A DNA stretch of 64,000 nt from Elgaria multicarinata webbii (GCF_023053635.1 NC_086178.1:98254226-98318225); one strand, 5' to 3'; numbered from the stretch's first letter, positions 11,648 to 26,004 are shown. A program made the numbers and translations. Notes: generated from the letters alone by a model not told the origin.

Positions 11648-12365
11648 ATCCAGAGGGTTAGACATGTTAGTCTGTTGTTGCAGCAAGAAGAACAGGTCTG
11701 TGGCACCTTAATGAGTTACTTATTGTGACACAAGCTTTCATGGACTGGAACCTGCTTCATCAGATGCATGACGTGTGATCTATGTACGATACATGCGTAC
11801 ACGTGTACGCATAAAGGGAAAAATGTAAACAGTCCAAGTGGCAATGGCATTGCAAGATTATACAGACTGTGACAATTCTATATAAAGTTTGAATGTGTGG
11901 GTGCAAGATAATCACAAAGACCATTCACAATTGCAGCAATAATTGGTAACAAAGTCTTTCTAGCTTTGCCAAGCTAACTTCTCACCTGTGGTGAATGAGG
12001 AAACCATTGTCTCCATTGTGGCCTAAACAATAGATTCAGATTTACTTTATACTGGATACTCCCTTTGAAGTTATTTTCTTCAAGAATGTGGGTTTTCGTT
12101 CAACAGCAGAGTGTCCTGATATACTGAAATATTTTCCCACTGGCGTTCATTCCTTTGCCTAGACAGACTTGTTTGTCCTATGTAAGACAAAATGGCATTT
12201 TTGGCAGGTGTTGGTGTATATCCTGTTGAGGGATAAATAGGTGAATATGTCTTGTTGCACTGTTTTCTGAGTGGATGTTGGCACAAAGTAAACGTCTGGG
12301 CTTGTTGCAAGAACTGACAACTATGTTTGTATCTCTATCCTGTGGCCTGCTGTTGCTGGGTTACA
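11648..12365. mobile_element. Interspersed repeat of uncertain class
   Basis: Contains acaagctttcatggactgga and cttcatcagatgcatgac, a sequence I recognise as frequent in reptile and turtle genomes. A minus-strand frame at 12080-12310 (SPIYPSTGYTPTPAKNAI...) reads like a decayed coding remnant, but I cannot assign it to a family. The element's limits are estimates. Confidence 0.5.
11793..11812. repeat. Perfect 20-bp palindrome
   Basis: ATGCGTACACGTGTACGCAT equals its own reverse complement and is largely alternating purine-pyrimidine, so it could extrude a cruciform or adopt Z-DNA. It sits inside the repeat starting at 11648. Confidence 0.9.
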
Positions 12366-12762
12366 GGGGCGTCTGTAAGCAAAGTCAGCTCCAAGTCCTG
12401 TTTCCTGACTTGGAGCTGAGCAGAAGCAGGGAAGAGCAGCTGGCCCAGCTGAAGTAGAAGCTAGGAAAGTAAGCCAGTTCCCAGAGAGCGAGCTAACAGG
12501 AAGAGCAAACAGGAGTTTGACAGGGGGAGTTCAGCAGGGGAGGTCAAGGGGAGGCCTCTAAGAAAAAAGAAGAGGGGGGGGACAAAGAAAAACATCGAGA
12601 AAAAAACAACCCCAAAAGCACACACACACAAAAAACCAACCAAAAAATTGTATTTTCCCTTAAGACATACTCATATAGTTGTGTACCTTCAGAGAGGACA
12701 GGACAAAGCAAAGGCAATTCCACTATAATCAGAAAGGAAAAAAGAAAGCAGAAATAGACAAT

Positions 12763-13761
12763 ATGGATGGAAAGGAGTCCTTAGAGGTGGTGACCTGCAA
12801 AGGGTGTGCAATGTTCGTGTTTCTGCCTGAGCTCAACATGGCGTACACCTGCAACTAGTGCAAGCTGGTGGCACTTTTGGAAGAAAAAGTGAGAGGACTT
12901 GAGCAGCGAGTGTCCACCCTCCAAGGAATAAGAGAAGACGAGGAGTTCTTAGACTGAATGGTGGAACTGCAACAGCAACAAGAAGCACATGAGATTGAAG
13001 AGCAACAGCCAGCTGAAGCAGAAGTGGAGTATGCTGAGGGGAGGAAAGCCAATGAAGAGGAAACTCCCTGGAAAAGAGTGACAGTTAGGAGCAGAAGAAC
13101 TAGAAAGCATTCTGCACCGGTGGAACCATTAGAGTTAAGCAACCGCTTTCAGCTACTGGAGGATGAGACTGAAGGACAGTTTGCAGAGGAAGAAGTACAG
13201 GAGACACTGTGCAACAGTGAACAAGAGGCAGAAGGTAGGTCAACCAAGAAGAAGAGAAAAGTAGTCGTTGTGGGAGACTCCCTGCTGCGTGGGATTGAAA
13301 CCCAAGTATGTCGTGAAGACCCATGGACTCGCCAGGTATGCTGTCTCCCTGGAGCACAGATTAGAGATGTGTCTGAAGGGTTACCGAAGCTCATAAAACC
13401 CATGGACACATACCCCTTTCTTCTCATCCATGTGGGAACAAATGATGTCAAGCAGAGCTACGAAGAAATCATTTCAGACTTTGAAGCTCTGGGAAGGAAA
13501 CTGAAGAACTTTGGGGCCCAGGTAGTTTTCTCATCCATCCTCCCGGTTCTTGGAAGAGGATTAGAAAGGGAAAGAAAAATACTCTGAATGAACGACTGGC
13601 TACGAAGGTGGTGCCGACGTGAGAGTTTTGGATTCTGGGACCACGGGCTACGCTACTTGGAACATGGACTGCTGGCAAGGGATGGGTTGCACCTCACAAG
13701 GGCTGGAAAGAATGTGTTCGGCCACAGCATGAAGAACTTGATCAGGAGGGCTTTAAACTGA
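12763..13761 (+). pseudogene. CR1 ORF1 (zinc knuckle, coiled coil, esterase)
   Basis: Begins MDGKESLEVVTCKGCAMF with a CxxC...CxxC-like zinc motif (CKGC, then C.C around the first stop), followed by a coiled coil (LEEKVRGLEQRVSTLQ). It ends in an SGNH-type esterase: VVVVGDSLLRGIE (block I Ser), HVGTNDVKQSY (block III) and [10 protein letters not shown] (block V Asp-His). Total 332 codons, interrupted by in-frame stops at 12856, 12955 and 13585. The Met at 12958 is therefore not the original start. CR1 ORF1 binds RNA and is needed for retrotransposition. Confidence 0.85.
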
Positions 13762-13766
13762 ATCTT

Positions 13767-15530
13767 ATGGGGGCGGGAGACATAAATTTCGAGGCAACAA
13801 TGGATGAAGGCCAATGCACCACAGTACAGAGAACAGCTCCAATAGTGCGCCAAAATAGTGTCTGCAACAATGTAGGAACAAAGCCAGACTATAAAACACA
13901 TGGTCTTCGATGTCTATATGCTAATGCCCAGAGCATGGGAAACAAACAGAATGAACTTCAACTCTTATTACATGAAGGCAAATACGACTTGATAGGTATA
14001 ACTGAAACTTGGTGGGATGACTCCCATGACTGGAATATAGCAATTGAAGGATATAACTTGTTCAAAAAGAACAGAAGAAATAGAAAGGGAGGTGGAGTTG
14101 CACTATACGTTAAAAATACCTATCCCTGCACAGAAATACAGGCGGATCAGACTGGGAGCCCCATCGAGAGCATCTGGATTAAAATAAATGGGGCAAGCAA
14201 TAAAAAGAACATGATAATCGGAGTCTACTACCGACCACCCAATCAAGGAGAAGACGAGGACGAAACTTTTGAGAAACAAATTGTCAGTGTTTCAAGGAAG
14301 TGTGATGTAGTAGTGATGGGGGACTTCAATTACCCTGATATCTGTTGGGAGACCATTACTGCCAAAAGCGGCCCTTCCAGGAAATTCCTGACATGTGTGG
14401 GTGATAACTTTCTCCTACAGAAAGTGGAGGAAGGAACTAGAGGATCGGCAATCCTTGACTTGATATTGACCAATAGGGATGACTGAGTGGATAAAGTGGC
14501 AGTTACGGGAACTCTGGGGGAAAGTGACCACGTCATACTTGAATTCTTGATTATGAAGGAGACAAAAGTTGAGTGTAGCCATACACGTACTCTGGATTTT
14601 AGGAAAGCTGATTTTAATAAACTCAGAACTATGATAAGTAAGGTCCCATGGCAAATGAGCCTAATGAGAAAAGGAGTGCAGGATGGGTGGGAGTATTTAA
14701 AAAAGGAAATTTTAAAGGCACAGTTACAAACAATTCCAACAAGGAGAAAAGATAGAAGACAACAGGAAACCAACGTGGCTCTACAAAAAGCTTAGAGATG
14801 ACCTGAAAACAAAAAGGGATACATATAGGAAGTGGAAGGAAGGCCAGGCTACAAAAGAAGAGTACAGACAGGTGGCGCAGAAATGCCGAAATGGCGTCAG
14901 GAAGGCTAAAGCTCAGAATGAGCTGAGATTAGCGAGGGATGCTAAAAGCAATAAAAAGGCTTTCTTCAGATACGTGAGTAGTAAAAGACAGAGGAAAGAA
15001 ATGGTGGCTCAACTGCTTAATGAGGATGGCAAATTGATAACAGATGACAAAGAAAAAGCTGAAGTGCTCAATTCCTACTTTGCCTCAGTCTTCTCCCAAA
15101 AGCGGGTCTATGACCCCCCTGGAAAAAGTGAAGCAGAAGTTGAGGGGGCAGGATTACAGTTTGAGCTTGATAAACAAATGGTCAAAGAACACCTAATTTT
15201 CTTGAATGAGTTCAAATCTCCAGGGCCCAATGAACTGCATCCTAGAGTAATGAAGGAGCTAACGGAAGAACTCTCAGAACCTTTGTCTATTATCTTTGCA
15301 AAATCATGGAAGACGGGTGAGGTGCCGGACGACTGGAGGAGGGCTAACGTTGTCCCTATCTTCAAAAAGGGCAAAAAGGAGGAACCTGGGAACTACAGAC
15401 CAGTCAGCCTGACATCCATCCCTGGGAAAATTCTGGAGCAGATTATAAAGAAGTCAATCTGTAAACACCTTGAAATCATTGCGGTGATCACTAGAAGCCA
15501 ACATGGATTTGTCAAGAACAAGTCCTGTCC
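13767..15530 (+). pseudogene. CR1 ORF2 fragment (endonuclease and partial RT)
   Basis: AP-endonuclease domain: [26 protein letters not shown] (catalytic Glu), [17 protein letters not shown] and SDHVILEF. There is one in-frame stop at 14484-14486 and a frameshift near 14755. Then the RT N-terminal part: LNSYFASVF, SPGPNELHPRVMKEL, DDWRRANVVPIFKKG, NYRPVSLTSIPGKILEQII. It breaks off before the polymerase Asp-Asp motif, so about half of the normal ORF2 is missing. Confidence 0.88.
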
Positions 15531-15676
15531 TCGGATGTCAGAAAGTGGGATCAGCCAGATAAGTGTTGAAGCCTAGTCCTCTATGCAAACTCGTTTGATA
15601 GGCATTCACTTTTACCAGTCGTATGCTGTGCTGTTTTCCTAACCCCCTCCTACACGTGGTTTTTTTTTTTTTTAAT

Positions 15677-15893
15677 GTTCAGACATAACGTTCAGACATT
15701 ACGTTAAGCCATGGTTAGGCCACTAACCCTTTTGCATCAAATGGTTGGTGAGCATATTTAAACTGTGGTTATGTAGTCACCATGGTTAGGAATTGTTCAC
15801 AGCACACACTAAGTCATGGTTCACATGACACACTAATGTTTAGCTCAAAACACTTAACCATCATGGCTTAGCATGTTGTCTGAACAGGGCCAC
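15677..15893. mobile_element. Palindrome-rich MITE, GGCCCTGTTCAGA end
   Basis: Opens with gttcagacattacgttaagc and closes with gcttagcatgttgtctgaac agggcc, inverted with respect to each other. The interior holds several aaccatggtta words. Related ends occur at 11.1 and 62.3 kb. Confidence 0.65.
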
Positions 15894-18283
15894 TGTAGGT
15901 TAAGGGCACCCCTACTTGTGTAGACAAATGGATCCTTTAAAAAACAACGACATTGAAATCTAGATATGCTATGTCCATAGAGATCTGATTTGTGCACCTT
16001 CTAGATTCTAGTTTGAAAGGAAATTGTGTATGAAAGGATAATATGGAAGCCTTCCAAACAGCATAGTCCATGATCCCAAATTGCACTCTAACACTAGGTG
16101 GAGCAAAAGGTATTCCTTGAGGTGGACACTGTGCTTTTTTTCCAGCTGAACATTTCATATAATCCAAGGAGGCTGTGGGGGAGGAGGAAGAGCATATTGA
16201 CTGGGAAGTGATGTGGATAATATGAACTCAGACCTTCAGGGTTCAAGTCACTGCAGTGGTAAACTATTCTGCTCTAAACATCTGGGGATTATTACTTGCC
16301 AACTCCTTCTATTTTGTGTCTTATTTTGGGAAGAGAGAGGAGGATCAGGTGTCTTGATAAGTTTGTGTACTTGATTTTAAAAGCTAATGTAAAGCTTTTA
16401 GGAAAATAAGAGATAAAAATGCTAATATCTTTAGGGATTCTTCCTTTACTTTGTTACCAGTTCTTGATGGCAGGGAGTGTTTGGCAGGTTGGTTGATTTT
16501 TTATTCCACCCCCCCCCCCCCACTCCCAACATTCCCATGGGACATTCTGTCCCAAATTTCAAAGTCAATGCTGAAGCAGCAGCAATGCTCTCTTTTTTTC
16601 TTGTTTTTTAAAAAAGTAATGATGGGGAACCTCACTAGCATCATCTTTACAGGTAAGCAGAGCCTGCCTGAGATAGAGCAGCAATGTTGACTCCCCGCCC
16701 ATTCTAGGAATAAAAGACATTTGTAGGAATCAATTGCATGACAGAAATTTGCCTATGTCTGTCTGAAAAATGAAATCAGAATATTTACTCCCCAGCCATT
16801 CCCCTTATCTCAATATCTCTTTGTTCCCCATTTTTTCTCTTTCTATAGTAATACTTTAAAAAGCAAATGAAAAGAAGTGCCAAGAATCGAGCCTTACTCC
16901 TCATACATTTTGACCTATAGCAGCGACCCTGCCCGAAACATTTGTTTATTAATTATATCATTTATTAAATATATTTTGCAGCTATCTTTCAAGTCTCAAA
17001 GTAGCTTACAACTTATAACACTGCTGCAGGATTTGCACTCTGCACATACACAGTCTCTGAGCTCCTGGCTCTAAAAGCAGGCTGAAGTGTGCAGAAGGAT
17101 ACCTTCAGAGCCTAAGAATTGTCCTGCTGTATCACACTGAAGGTGCATTTAGTTTGCCCCAGTAGCTCACCAGGCAGAAGTCCTCCCTATTGTATCTAGA
17201 ATTCAGCATCCACTACTCTGATATACTGCCTCCAAATAAGGGGGTTGTGTTTATCTGTCATGGCTAATATCTGCAAGTCTTCCTCTATGAATTTGTCTAA
17301 TTTTAGCCAGTGGCCATCACCTCATGTAACAGAAAATTGCAATAGGAAATGTGTTGTGTGAAACAGATATAATGTATTATGTCTGCTTCAGGACTCTGTC
17401 CATCACATTCACTGGGTGACCCCAAATTTGAGACAGCCATGGGGAATAGTCATGACGTATATAACCCACACTTGACTTGGTAGGATGTCAGTGTTATAAA
17501 TGAAATATTAGAGAAACGGATAAAGCCTTTCACCTTAGCATCCAATGCTCAAGTTATTCACCCTTTAGACCACTATGCTAGATAGTAAAAGGAGAGGAGG
17601 TAGAGACTCAACTCTAACCTTACCCCTACTACTAGCTTATCAGAAAGAAAGAAATGCTGACTGTGGAGGAGAAAGATGCTAAACAAAAAGCTGAGAGGAA
17701 CTTCTGTATAAATACTGAGCACTTTGCTTCATATTGTCAGTTCAGCCAGGCGTACAGAGTAATCCTACACATGTTTATTGACTTGGAAGCAAAAGGATGG
17801 AGAAGAATGGAGGCTGGGGGGCAGGATGGGTCCCTGCTCCTTCACCTTTTCTAATGGACAGGAGAAGCTGACTTCAGTCGGCTTTGTCTGGGTGGCACTG
17901 CAGCCAGCTCCAGTTCATTGACAGGCCACAGCGATACGCACGTGCAGTTCCTTCTTGCCAAGGCTGACCATTTATTGCCCTGTTATCCATTTAAAGGGGA
18001 GGGGCACTTGGTGTTCCTACCAGCAGCCCATGAGGAGGAACAGCCAAGTCCAGCCTGATCATTGCCAGCACAGCTGTTAGCACATGAGAAAGGAGAGTAG
18101 GTGGGACCAGACCACACCACTCATCTCCACCAGCAGTACGCTCCATGCCATTGCAGCTGACAGCAGCTCAGTCAACATGTGCGAAGTAGGGGAGTGCAGT
18201 AGAAGGAAGTGTGCTGCTGCTTTGGCTTATCTGCCTCCTGAGATTGGTGGCTTCCTTTGCTTCGCAGTAGGTCTGGCCCTAAA

Positions 18284-18287
<4 letters not shown>
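15894..18287 (+). other. CCDC6 intron 3, no gene recognised
   Basis: Includes a poly-C tract at about 16507-16520, a possible old LINE tail on the minus strand near 16942-17012 (tttattaaatatattttgca, then caaagtagcttacaac) and a fragment of the short reptile MITE near 17750-17785. Nothing coding. Confidence 0.45.

Positions 18288-18339
<52 letters not shown>
18288..18339. repeat. (CA)n microsatellite
   Basis: About 25 uninterrupted CA units. It produces artificial Thr-His and Val-Cys frames on the two strands. It lies about 1 kb before exon 4. Confidence 0.95.
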
Positions 18340-18341
<2 letters not shown>

Positions 18342-19352
18342 GAAATGTATTCAACTCCCCCTCAAAGATTAGTCCAATCTTCAGGGATGTACCAAACAAA
18401 TCACTGGGCCAAATACTTAACCCAGCACTATTGTTCTCCGTTCCTTCTGATAACATCTCTGAAAGTACAGACAGTTGTATGTCTCTTATTCCCAGTATCT
18501 TCTGCAGGGCTCCACAGACTTTGCCTAGCCTTGATAGCCAGCCAGAATTTGCGGCTGCAATAGCCCCATCCTTTCCCCAACTTGGACCTTGCCCCAGTAC
18601 CATGCTGAGCTTTTCAAAGCAGTGTGTGAGGTCTGTGATGATCCCCCAGCTGCAAGTGCAATAGAAGGGAAGGAATCCATCATGTTCTCCAAAGGGGGAA
18701 AGGGGAGTGGCTGGGGTGACAAAGTAGACCTCTTGGTGTTTTGATTAGTAAGCAAAGTGATTGCTCCTCAGCTTATAGTGAGAGGATTTGGTACAGAGGG
18801 ACATGGTATCAAAAAAGATAGTTCTGCACCAGAGTACAGCAAATTTACCATCTTTTATCTTTAGTAAGCATGACAGACGCCTTAGTGTCAAGCACTATGA
18901 CATTCTGTGCAATTTCATTTCCTGTAGTGAATGTTACCACAGTTCAGGAGGAGTCTGGAATCCCAAAATTCTTCAGATGATCACTTTAGTGGAACCACCT
19001 CTGTCCTTAGGCTATTATCCTTCCATCTTGTGTTTATCAGCTCCAATGAATGTAACGCGGAGTATCGCTGGGTAGGATTCTTTGTGTATTTTCCACATTC
19101 TGGACACCACGAAGCCAGTAAGATCATGAAAAATCTCTGGGGTTGGGCAAAAGGTTTGTTTTATAGAAGTAGTTTGTCATAAGTAAAGGCCATCTATACA
19201 GGGTCTCTTTATCACCTGTTATTCTGATTGCATTTCCTTAGTTGATGATGATTTAACTTATTTTCACACTAAATCTGGTGCTGCAGTTGTCCAGCTAAAA
19301 CACGTGAAGTATCAGTTCCCTTTTTCTTTAATGAACAATTTCTGTTTCCTAG

Positions 19353-19456
19353 CTAAGACGTGAGAAGATTGATCTTGAAAACACACTAGAACAAGAACAA
19401 GAAGCACTAGTGAATCGTCTTTGGAAGAGAATGGATAAGCTTGAAGCAGAAAAACG
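19353..19456 (+). CDS. CCDC6: CCDC6 exon 4 (internal coding exon)
   Basis: Encodes [20 protein letters not shown] then [14 protein letters not shown] plus the first two bases of an arginine codon, completed by exon 5. This is the third coiled-coil repeat block of CCDC6; the motif LEQEQE recurs from exon 3 ([13 protein letters not shown] vs [13 protein letters not shown]), which suggests the coiled coil grew by internal duplication. The acceptor has a good pyrimidine tract (tttcctag). The donor is CG|GTTTGT, a weak match to the GTRAGT consensus. Length 104 bases, phase 0 in and phase 2 out. A CR1 fragment starts about 155 bases downstream in intron 4. Confidence 0.96.
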
Positions 19457-19611
19457 GTTTGTCTTGGCTTTGGCTTTTTCTGCTGTCCCGTCCCCCCCTC
19501 TTGCATTGTTTGTGTGGTAAAGCTTCCATATTTCACAAAACGTCCCTACCATGCCCCAAAGGCACATATTTAAATACTTATAGAAGATTTAAAATAGGAA
19601 AGCAGCCATTT

Positions 19612-19853
19612 TACCTGTGGAGGATATGGCTATCAATGGCTACTAGTCATGATGGCTATGTAGTACCCCTGGTATCAGAGGCAGTATTCCCTTGAATACC
19701 AGTCGCTGGGGAACATGAGCAGGAAGAGCTCTTGTGTTCATCGGCTTGTGAACTTCCTGTTGGGGCATTTAGCTGACCACTGCGGGAGCGGAACACTGGT
19801 CTAGAGAGGCCTTCGACCTGATTCAGTACAGCTGCTCTTTTGTTCCCGTAGTG
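19612..19853 (+). mobile_element. CR1 3' end, short fragment
   Basis: Carries ctatcaatggctactagtca, a middle part with ctggggaacatgagcagga, and gaacactggtctagagaggc. This is the terminal part of a CR1 subfamily also seen at 39.5, 49.5, 50.1, 60.1 and 61.5 kb. It inserted in intron 4 close to exon 4. Confidence 0.8.
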
Positions 19854-21989
<2,136 letters not shown>

Positions 21990-23094
21990 TAGAGAGCATG
22001 TTTGAAAATTAAGTGATTCATTCGTAGTATGCAATACCATTTTCTGTTGTTCCCCTTGGGTGCCTAATTTTTTATTAGTAGGACAAATATAGATTTCAAG
22101 CAGTTTTACCAAGGATTATGTGTGATGTTCTGATAACTGGTATAAGTTCTTCACATTCATTACCTTTTAATGTAGATGCTGTAAAGAACATTAGCACATT
22201 TGAGGAAACCTGAAACAATTTTATTGCAAAAATTACATGGAATCTTTGCTAAAATACAACCATGCCATGTTTTGCTTCACTTTCAATAAATATATAGCAG
22301 CACAGAAAATTATGTAAGATGTCTGGCTTATCAGTCTTCCAGGCAATTTAAATTGTATAACATTAAGAGACAGTCTGTTATCTGAAATTGTAAAAATGTC
22401 ATCAGGTTTCAGACTGTGTGAGATTGAGCTCACTTCAGGGCTATTCAGTGGTTCACTTAACCCTTGTATGCACTATGAGAATGCAAGTAAGCCTTGGGTC
22501 TACATGCTTCCTCTGTGCTTCCCTTTGCCTACTCTTTTTACTGCATATAGAAAATAAATTGAGGAGTTTCCATATTTTTTGGATTTCCCTTGGCTCTGAG
22601 TACTGAACGATCAGTATTCTTTTTAAACCAAGGACATTTTAAATCCACAAACTGGAGAGGTCAGAGGGACATTTCCTAGTTTGTAAATCATGCCTTGTCT
22701 GAACAAGAGTGTATACTAATGAAGTGTATAGTATAGCAATGAAAACACTGGTTCTGCAACAGCATAATCCAATTCCTTGCCTTGTGCAGCCCATAGGCAT
22801 TTATGTCTGCTTAGAGACAAGTGAGAAAACTACAGGTACAAAGATCACTTGCCGGAAAAGGAGGATGACAAACCAGTATCTAGTTTGGTGTGGTGCCTTA
22901 TGTGGAGCAAGCACCAGAACCTTTAAGGGATGGGCACAGCAATTAGTGGGCAAAATGTTTCCCCATGATAGGAAAAGTATATGTCCACACTTCAGCTGAT
23001 GGTCATTAAAATACATATGACCTGCCGTTATATTTATAATGCTTGCCTCAGAAATCAAATATTTCCCCCACAGAAAAGCAGGCTTTAACTCAGT

Positions 23095-23175
23095 GGGTTG
23101 TATCCAATGTTAGTCTAATTTAAGTCCCATTCATTTAAGTGGGTCTACTCTAAGTAGGACTGGCATTGGCTACAA
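23095..23175. mobile_element. Short palindromic reptile MITE
   Basis: Reads ggttgtatccaatgttagtc, then aagtcccattcatttaagtg and gtctactctaagtaggactg, closing with gcattggc. The two halves are inverted copies. The common parent is abundant in squamates. Confidence 0.65.
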
Positions 23176-24329
23176 ACAAATGTGCTTAATGGAGTCATGA
23201 ATTGAACTGATTTTTAAAATACCTCTTGAAATTCATATTTAAAACAAAATTTGAATTTAATTGATCAGAATTTTTAAAGTAAACTTTTAAAGCCATCTTA
23301 TACATGTTTAGGTAGAAAAGCATTCTAGAACTCCCAACGTTCCCCAGACATGACCTAAACTTGTACAGAATTGTGTTCTTAACTGATTAAAAAACTTTAC
23401 AAACCATTGACTTTAAATCATCCTGGTATCCAGGGTCAAGGAAAATCTTCTAGTTTTGGTGTCCACTTCTGCATATAGTGAGTGGAACAGGGAATAAGTG
23501 TCCACGCCTGAAGCCTGCCCTCAATCTTTCTGTGCTTACACACAGAACAGCTACCTGAACAGCTATCCCCTCTCAGATTTTTGAAAGGTGGCAAATGCAG
23601 AAGTTGTCCTAGTAGTTCCAATTTCTTGTTTCCTTTGGGTGGAGTGGGCAAGACTCTTGTAAACAACTGCCCATCCTCACTGCTCATGGATGCCTGTGTG
23701 ACTAGCAGCATTGTTTCCTTCTTTATTTCTGAATCAGTTGTTTTCAGTTTCAGTTCTAATAAAATCCTTCAAAATGTTTCGGTTCTAATAAAATATTTTG
23801 CCGGAGCAATAAAAATATGTCAGCTTTCTGAGAAATAATGTGAAGATGGGGGAAGGAATAGGTTTTATGCTGAGACCTGATATGTAGGTTTGGAAAACAA
23901 ATCTATGCCACTTAAAGGAGATAAGATGCATTAATCTCTGTGTACTTGCCAGTGTCTTTGATTGCTGCAGTTAAAAGCGAGAACAAGGTCTCTGGCTAAT
24001 GACTGGGTATGTGCAAATGCTAGCCTGATTTATTAGCTTAGCAATGGATCTTGGTTTTGCTCTACTTTATTTTGTGAATGTTCTGTTCTAGTCCTTGAAT
24101 GACCCATTGGACAAGTGAAAGTACAAACACATGAATGTGGGTGATTTATCATTTTATATGCTGCCATAAACCATTTTAAAAAGATAAAGCTGCAAAAAAT
24201 GCATGAAGATGCCACAGTTCCAAAGTGGTCAATATAATGCCTTTTTCAAATTTCTGCTTAGATGACTGATTCTACCTGGGTGCCTTCTCACGTAACCTTT
24301 CTGGCATAGGTGCCTGTTCTGTGCAGCTC

Positions 24330-24436
24330 CTCCCCACACCAGTGTTGACGCTGTTGGACATGTAACACATGGACCCTATTTCATGTGTTACATACATACT
24401 TTCCATAAAAAATGCTCAAGCTAGTGTGGGGATGGA
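24330..24436. repeat. Imperfect palindrome with perfect inner stem
   Basis: The inner stem ATGTAACACATG / CATGTGTTACAT (about 24359-24392) has 12 perfect pairs. The outer arms ctccccacaccag and ctagtgtgggg pair less well. Possibly a small MITE. Confidence 0.65.
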
Positions 24437-24504
24437 TTTTAAGAGGCTTCTATGCTAAGTTGTGCAGCTCAATGGGTGACCTTGAACCAAATCAGTAGCT
24501 GTTT

Positions 24505-25020
24505 AAATGCACAACTGCAAATGAGCGAATTAGCGCTACCATAGTATGGGAAACGGCTGAAACTGGCTATTGCAGTATTGCCTATGGATTTACATGTGCA
24601 ACTGTGATATAGCAAAAGAGAAAATTAGTGCAACTTCAGTATGGGGGATAGCTGAAACTGGCTACTGCAGTATTGTGTATGGGTTTAAAGGCAAAAAAAA
24701 ATCCTGGGTGTCAAAAAGTGGGTGGTGTCTGTAAACCTGTGGAACTTTGCAGGATTGAGACAAAACTTGACACACCGCTTCTGCTGGTAGAGAGGCAGCT
24801 GATGCACCTTCGAAACCCTGCACAATTACCCAGAGTGGAGTGAAAATCCCTGGTGCACCAAAAAGAGGGTGATGTCTGCAAACCCTTGGAACTTTGCAGG
24901 ATCGGGACAAAACTTGATACAACTTCCCCTAGTAGGAAAGCTCTGGATGCACCTTCAAAACCCTGAGCTACTGTGGCAGTAACATTGGGAATGGCTCAAA
25001 CCCTGTATTGTCTATGGCGC
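24505..25020. repeat. Composite tandem repeat of two monomer types
   Basis: Monomer A, about 90 bases (gctgaaactggctattgcag), occurs at about 24505-24593 and 24594-24687, with a partial third copy near 24970-25018. Monomer B, about 125-130 bases (ggaactttgcaggattgaga), occurs at about 24690-24820 and 24841-24964. Copies differ at roughly one base in eight. The antisense frame here therefore repeats itself (CQVLSxSCKVPxVxRHHPLF). Confidence 0.85.
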
Positions 25021-25607
25021 AGGAGGCTTAAATGGGCTTAAACTCCACATGGGAAGGTACCAGAACACTTGGGCAGCAGGACTGCAGTGGGACAGGGAGT
25101 GGAGGATGACACAAATTGCATGGCAGTTTATTAGCCTGTTCGTGTGGCGGGGCATCATGGACTATTTAAAGAATAAACTACTGACTATAGTTTATTAAGC
25201 CATCATGGATTAAAGTGACGTCCGAACCCACCCACTCTAAACTGGCAGTCTCTGGCCTGCTTCAGATGATAGTCACTTTAACCTATGGTTTAGATGGTTG
25301 CAGATGAACCTGCCTGAACCATTCACTCCCTTGTGCAAGGGTGGGGGGTTCACTTCGCAACAAGCTGCAGTTCCCTGAAGTACAAATGAACTTGGGAACT
25401 GTGATTACTTTGCAGCTTGATTCACAGTTAGTTAAAAGAAATCAAGATCAAACTGTGGTTTAAGTAGCTATTTGTTCAGCTATCCCCATTCTCATTAATT
25501 GATAAAGACAAGCTCAGAATTCTGAAACGGTGCACTATAATTGGTGCTTACAAGACATAAAACAGAGTTTAGTAATAACAAGCTAATAAAAAACCTTGAC
25601 ATTTCAG

Positions 25608-25764
25608 ATTCAGAGAAGATGGCACAGTATTTAGAGGAAGAACGTCACATGAGGGAAGAAAATTTGAGGCTCCAAAGAAAATTGCAGAGAGAGATGGAGC
25701 GGAGAGAAGCTTTGTGCAGACAACTGTCAGAAAGTGAATCCAGTTTGGAAATGGACGATGAGAG
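25608..25764 (+). CDS. CCDC6: CCDC6 exon 6 (internal coding exon)
   Basis: Completes His and encodes [40 protein letters not shown] and [11 protein letters not shown], ending with two bases of Arg. This is the last coiled-coil block before the Ser/Pro-rich tail. The acceptor is acatttcag. The donor is AG|GTTGGT, which departs from the consensus at position +3, so like exon 4 it is a weaker donor. Read-through past this donor would reach a stop within about 20 codons. Phase 1 in, phase 2 out, 157 bases. Confidence 0.97.
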
Positions 25765-26004
25765 GTTGGTGTTGCTGGTACATTCAGGTGCTATCAAGCT
25801 TCTAAATCTTGGGTAGCAATATGGAGTTCCCACCATAAATAACACTCACCTTTCAAGTTCTGCCTCTCTTTAATGTGTAGCAGTTAAGCTTTCTGTCCCA
25901 TATTATTACCCTGATTGTTTCTGTTCCATAGCAGCTGACAATGTGAAGCGGGAGAAGGGAGAGGTAAAGAATAATGATATCAGGACACAAGCTAAATAGT
26001 ACTA

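Larger units (their letters stand above)
12370..15535 (+). mobile_element. CR1 LINE, near-complete 5' end, 3' truncated
   Basis: A CR1 retrotransposon in CCDC6 intron 3, same strand as the gene. In order: a 5' UTR (with a ten-base-pair hairpin at 12388-12417), ORF1, ORF2 endonuclease, linker and the first part of the reverse transcriptase. CR1 homology stops after GFVKNKSC (about 15527), before the YADD-type catalytic motif, and the usual 3' UTR is absent. Most CR1 copies lose the 5' end instead. In-frame stops and a frameshift mark it as inactive. The 5' boundary is approximate. Confidence 0.9.

Noticed and set aside
18084-18664. Frames with Thr-His or Val-Cys runs
   Set aside because: Products of the (CA)n microsatellite.
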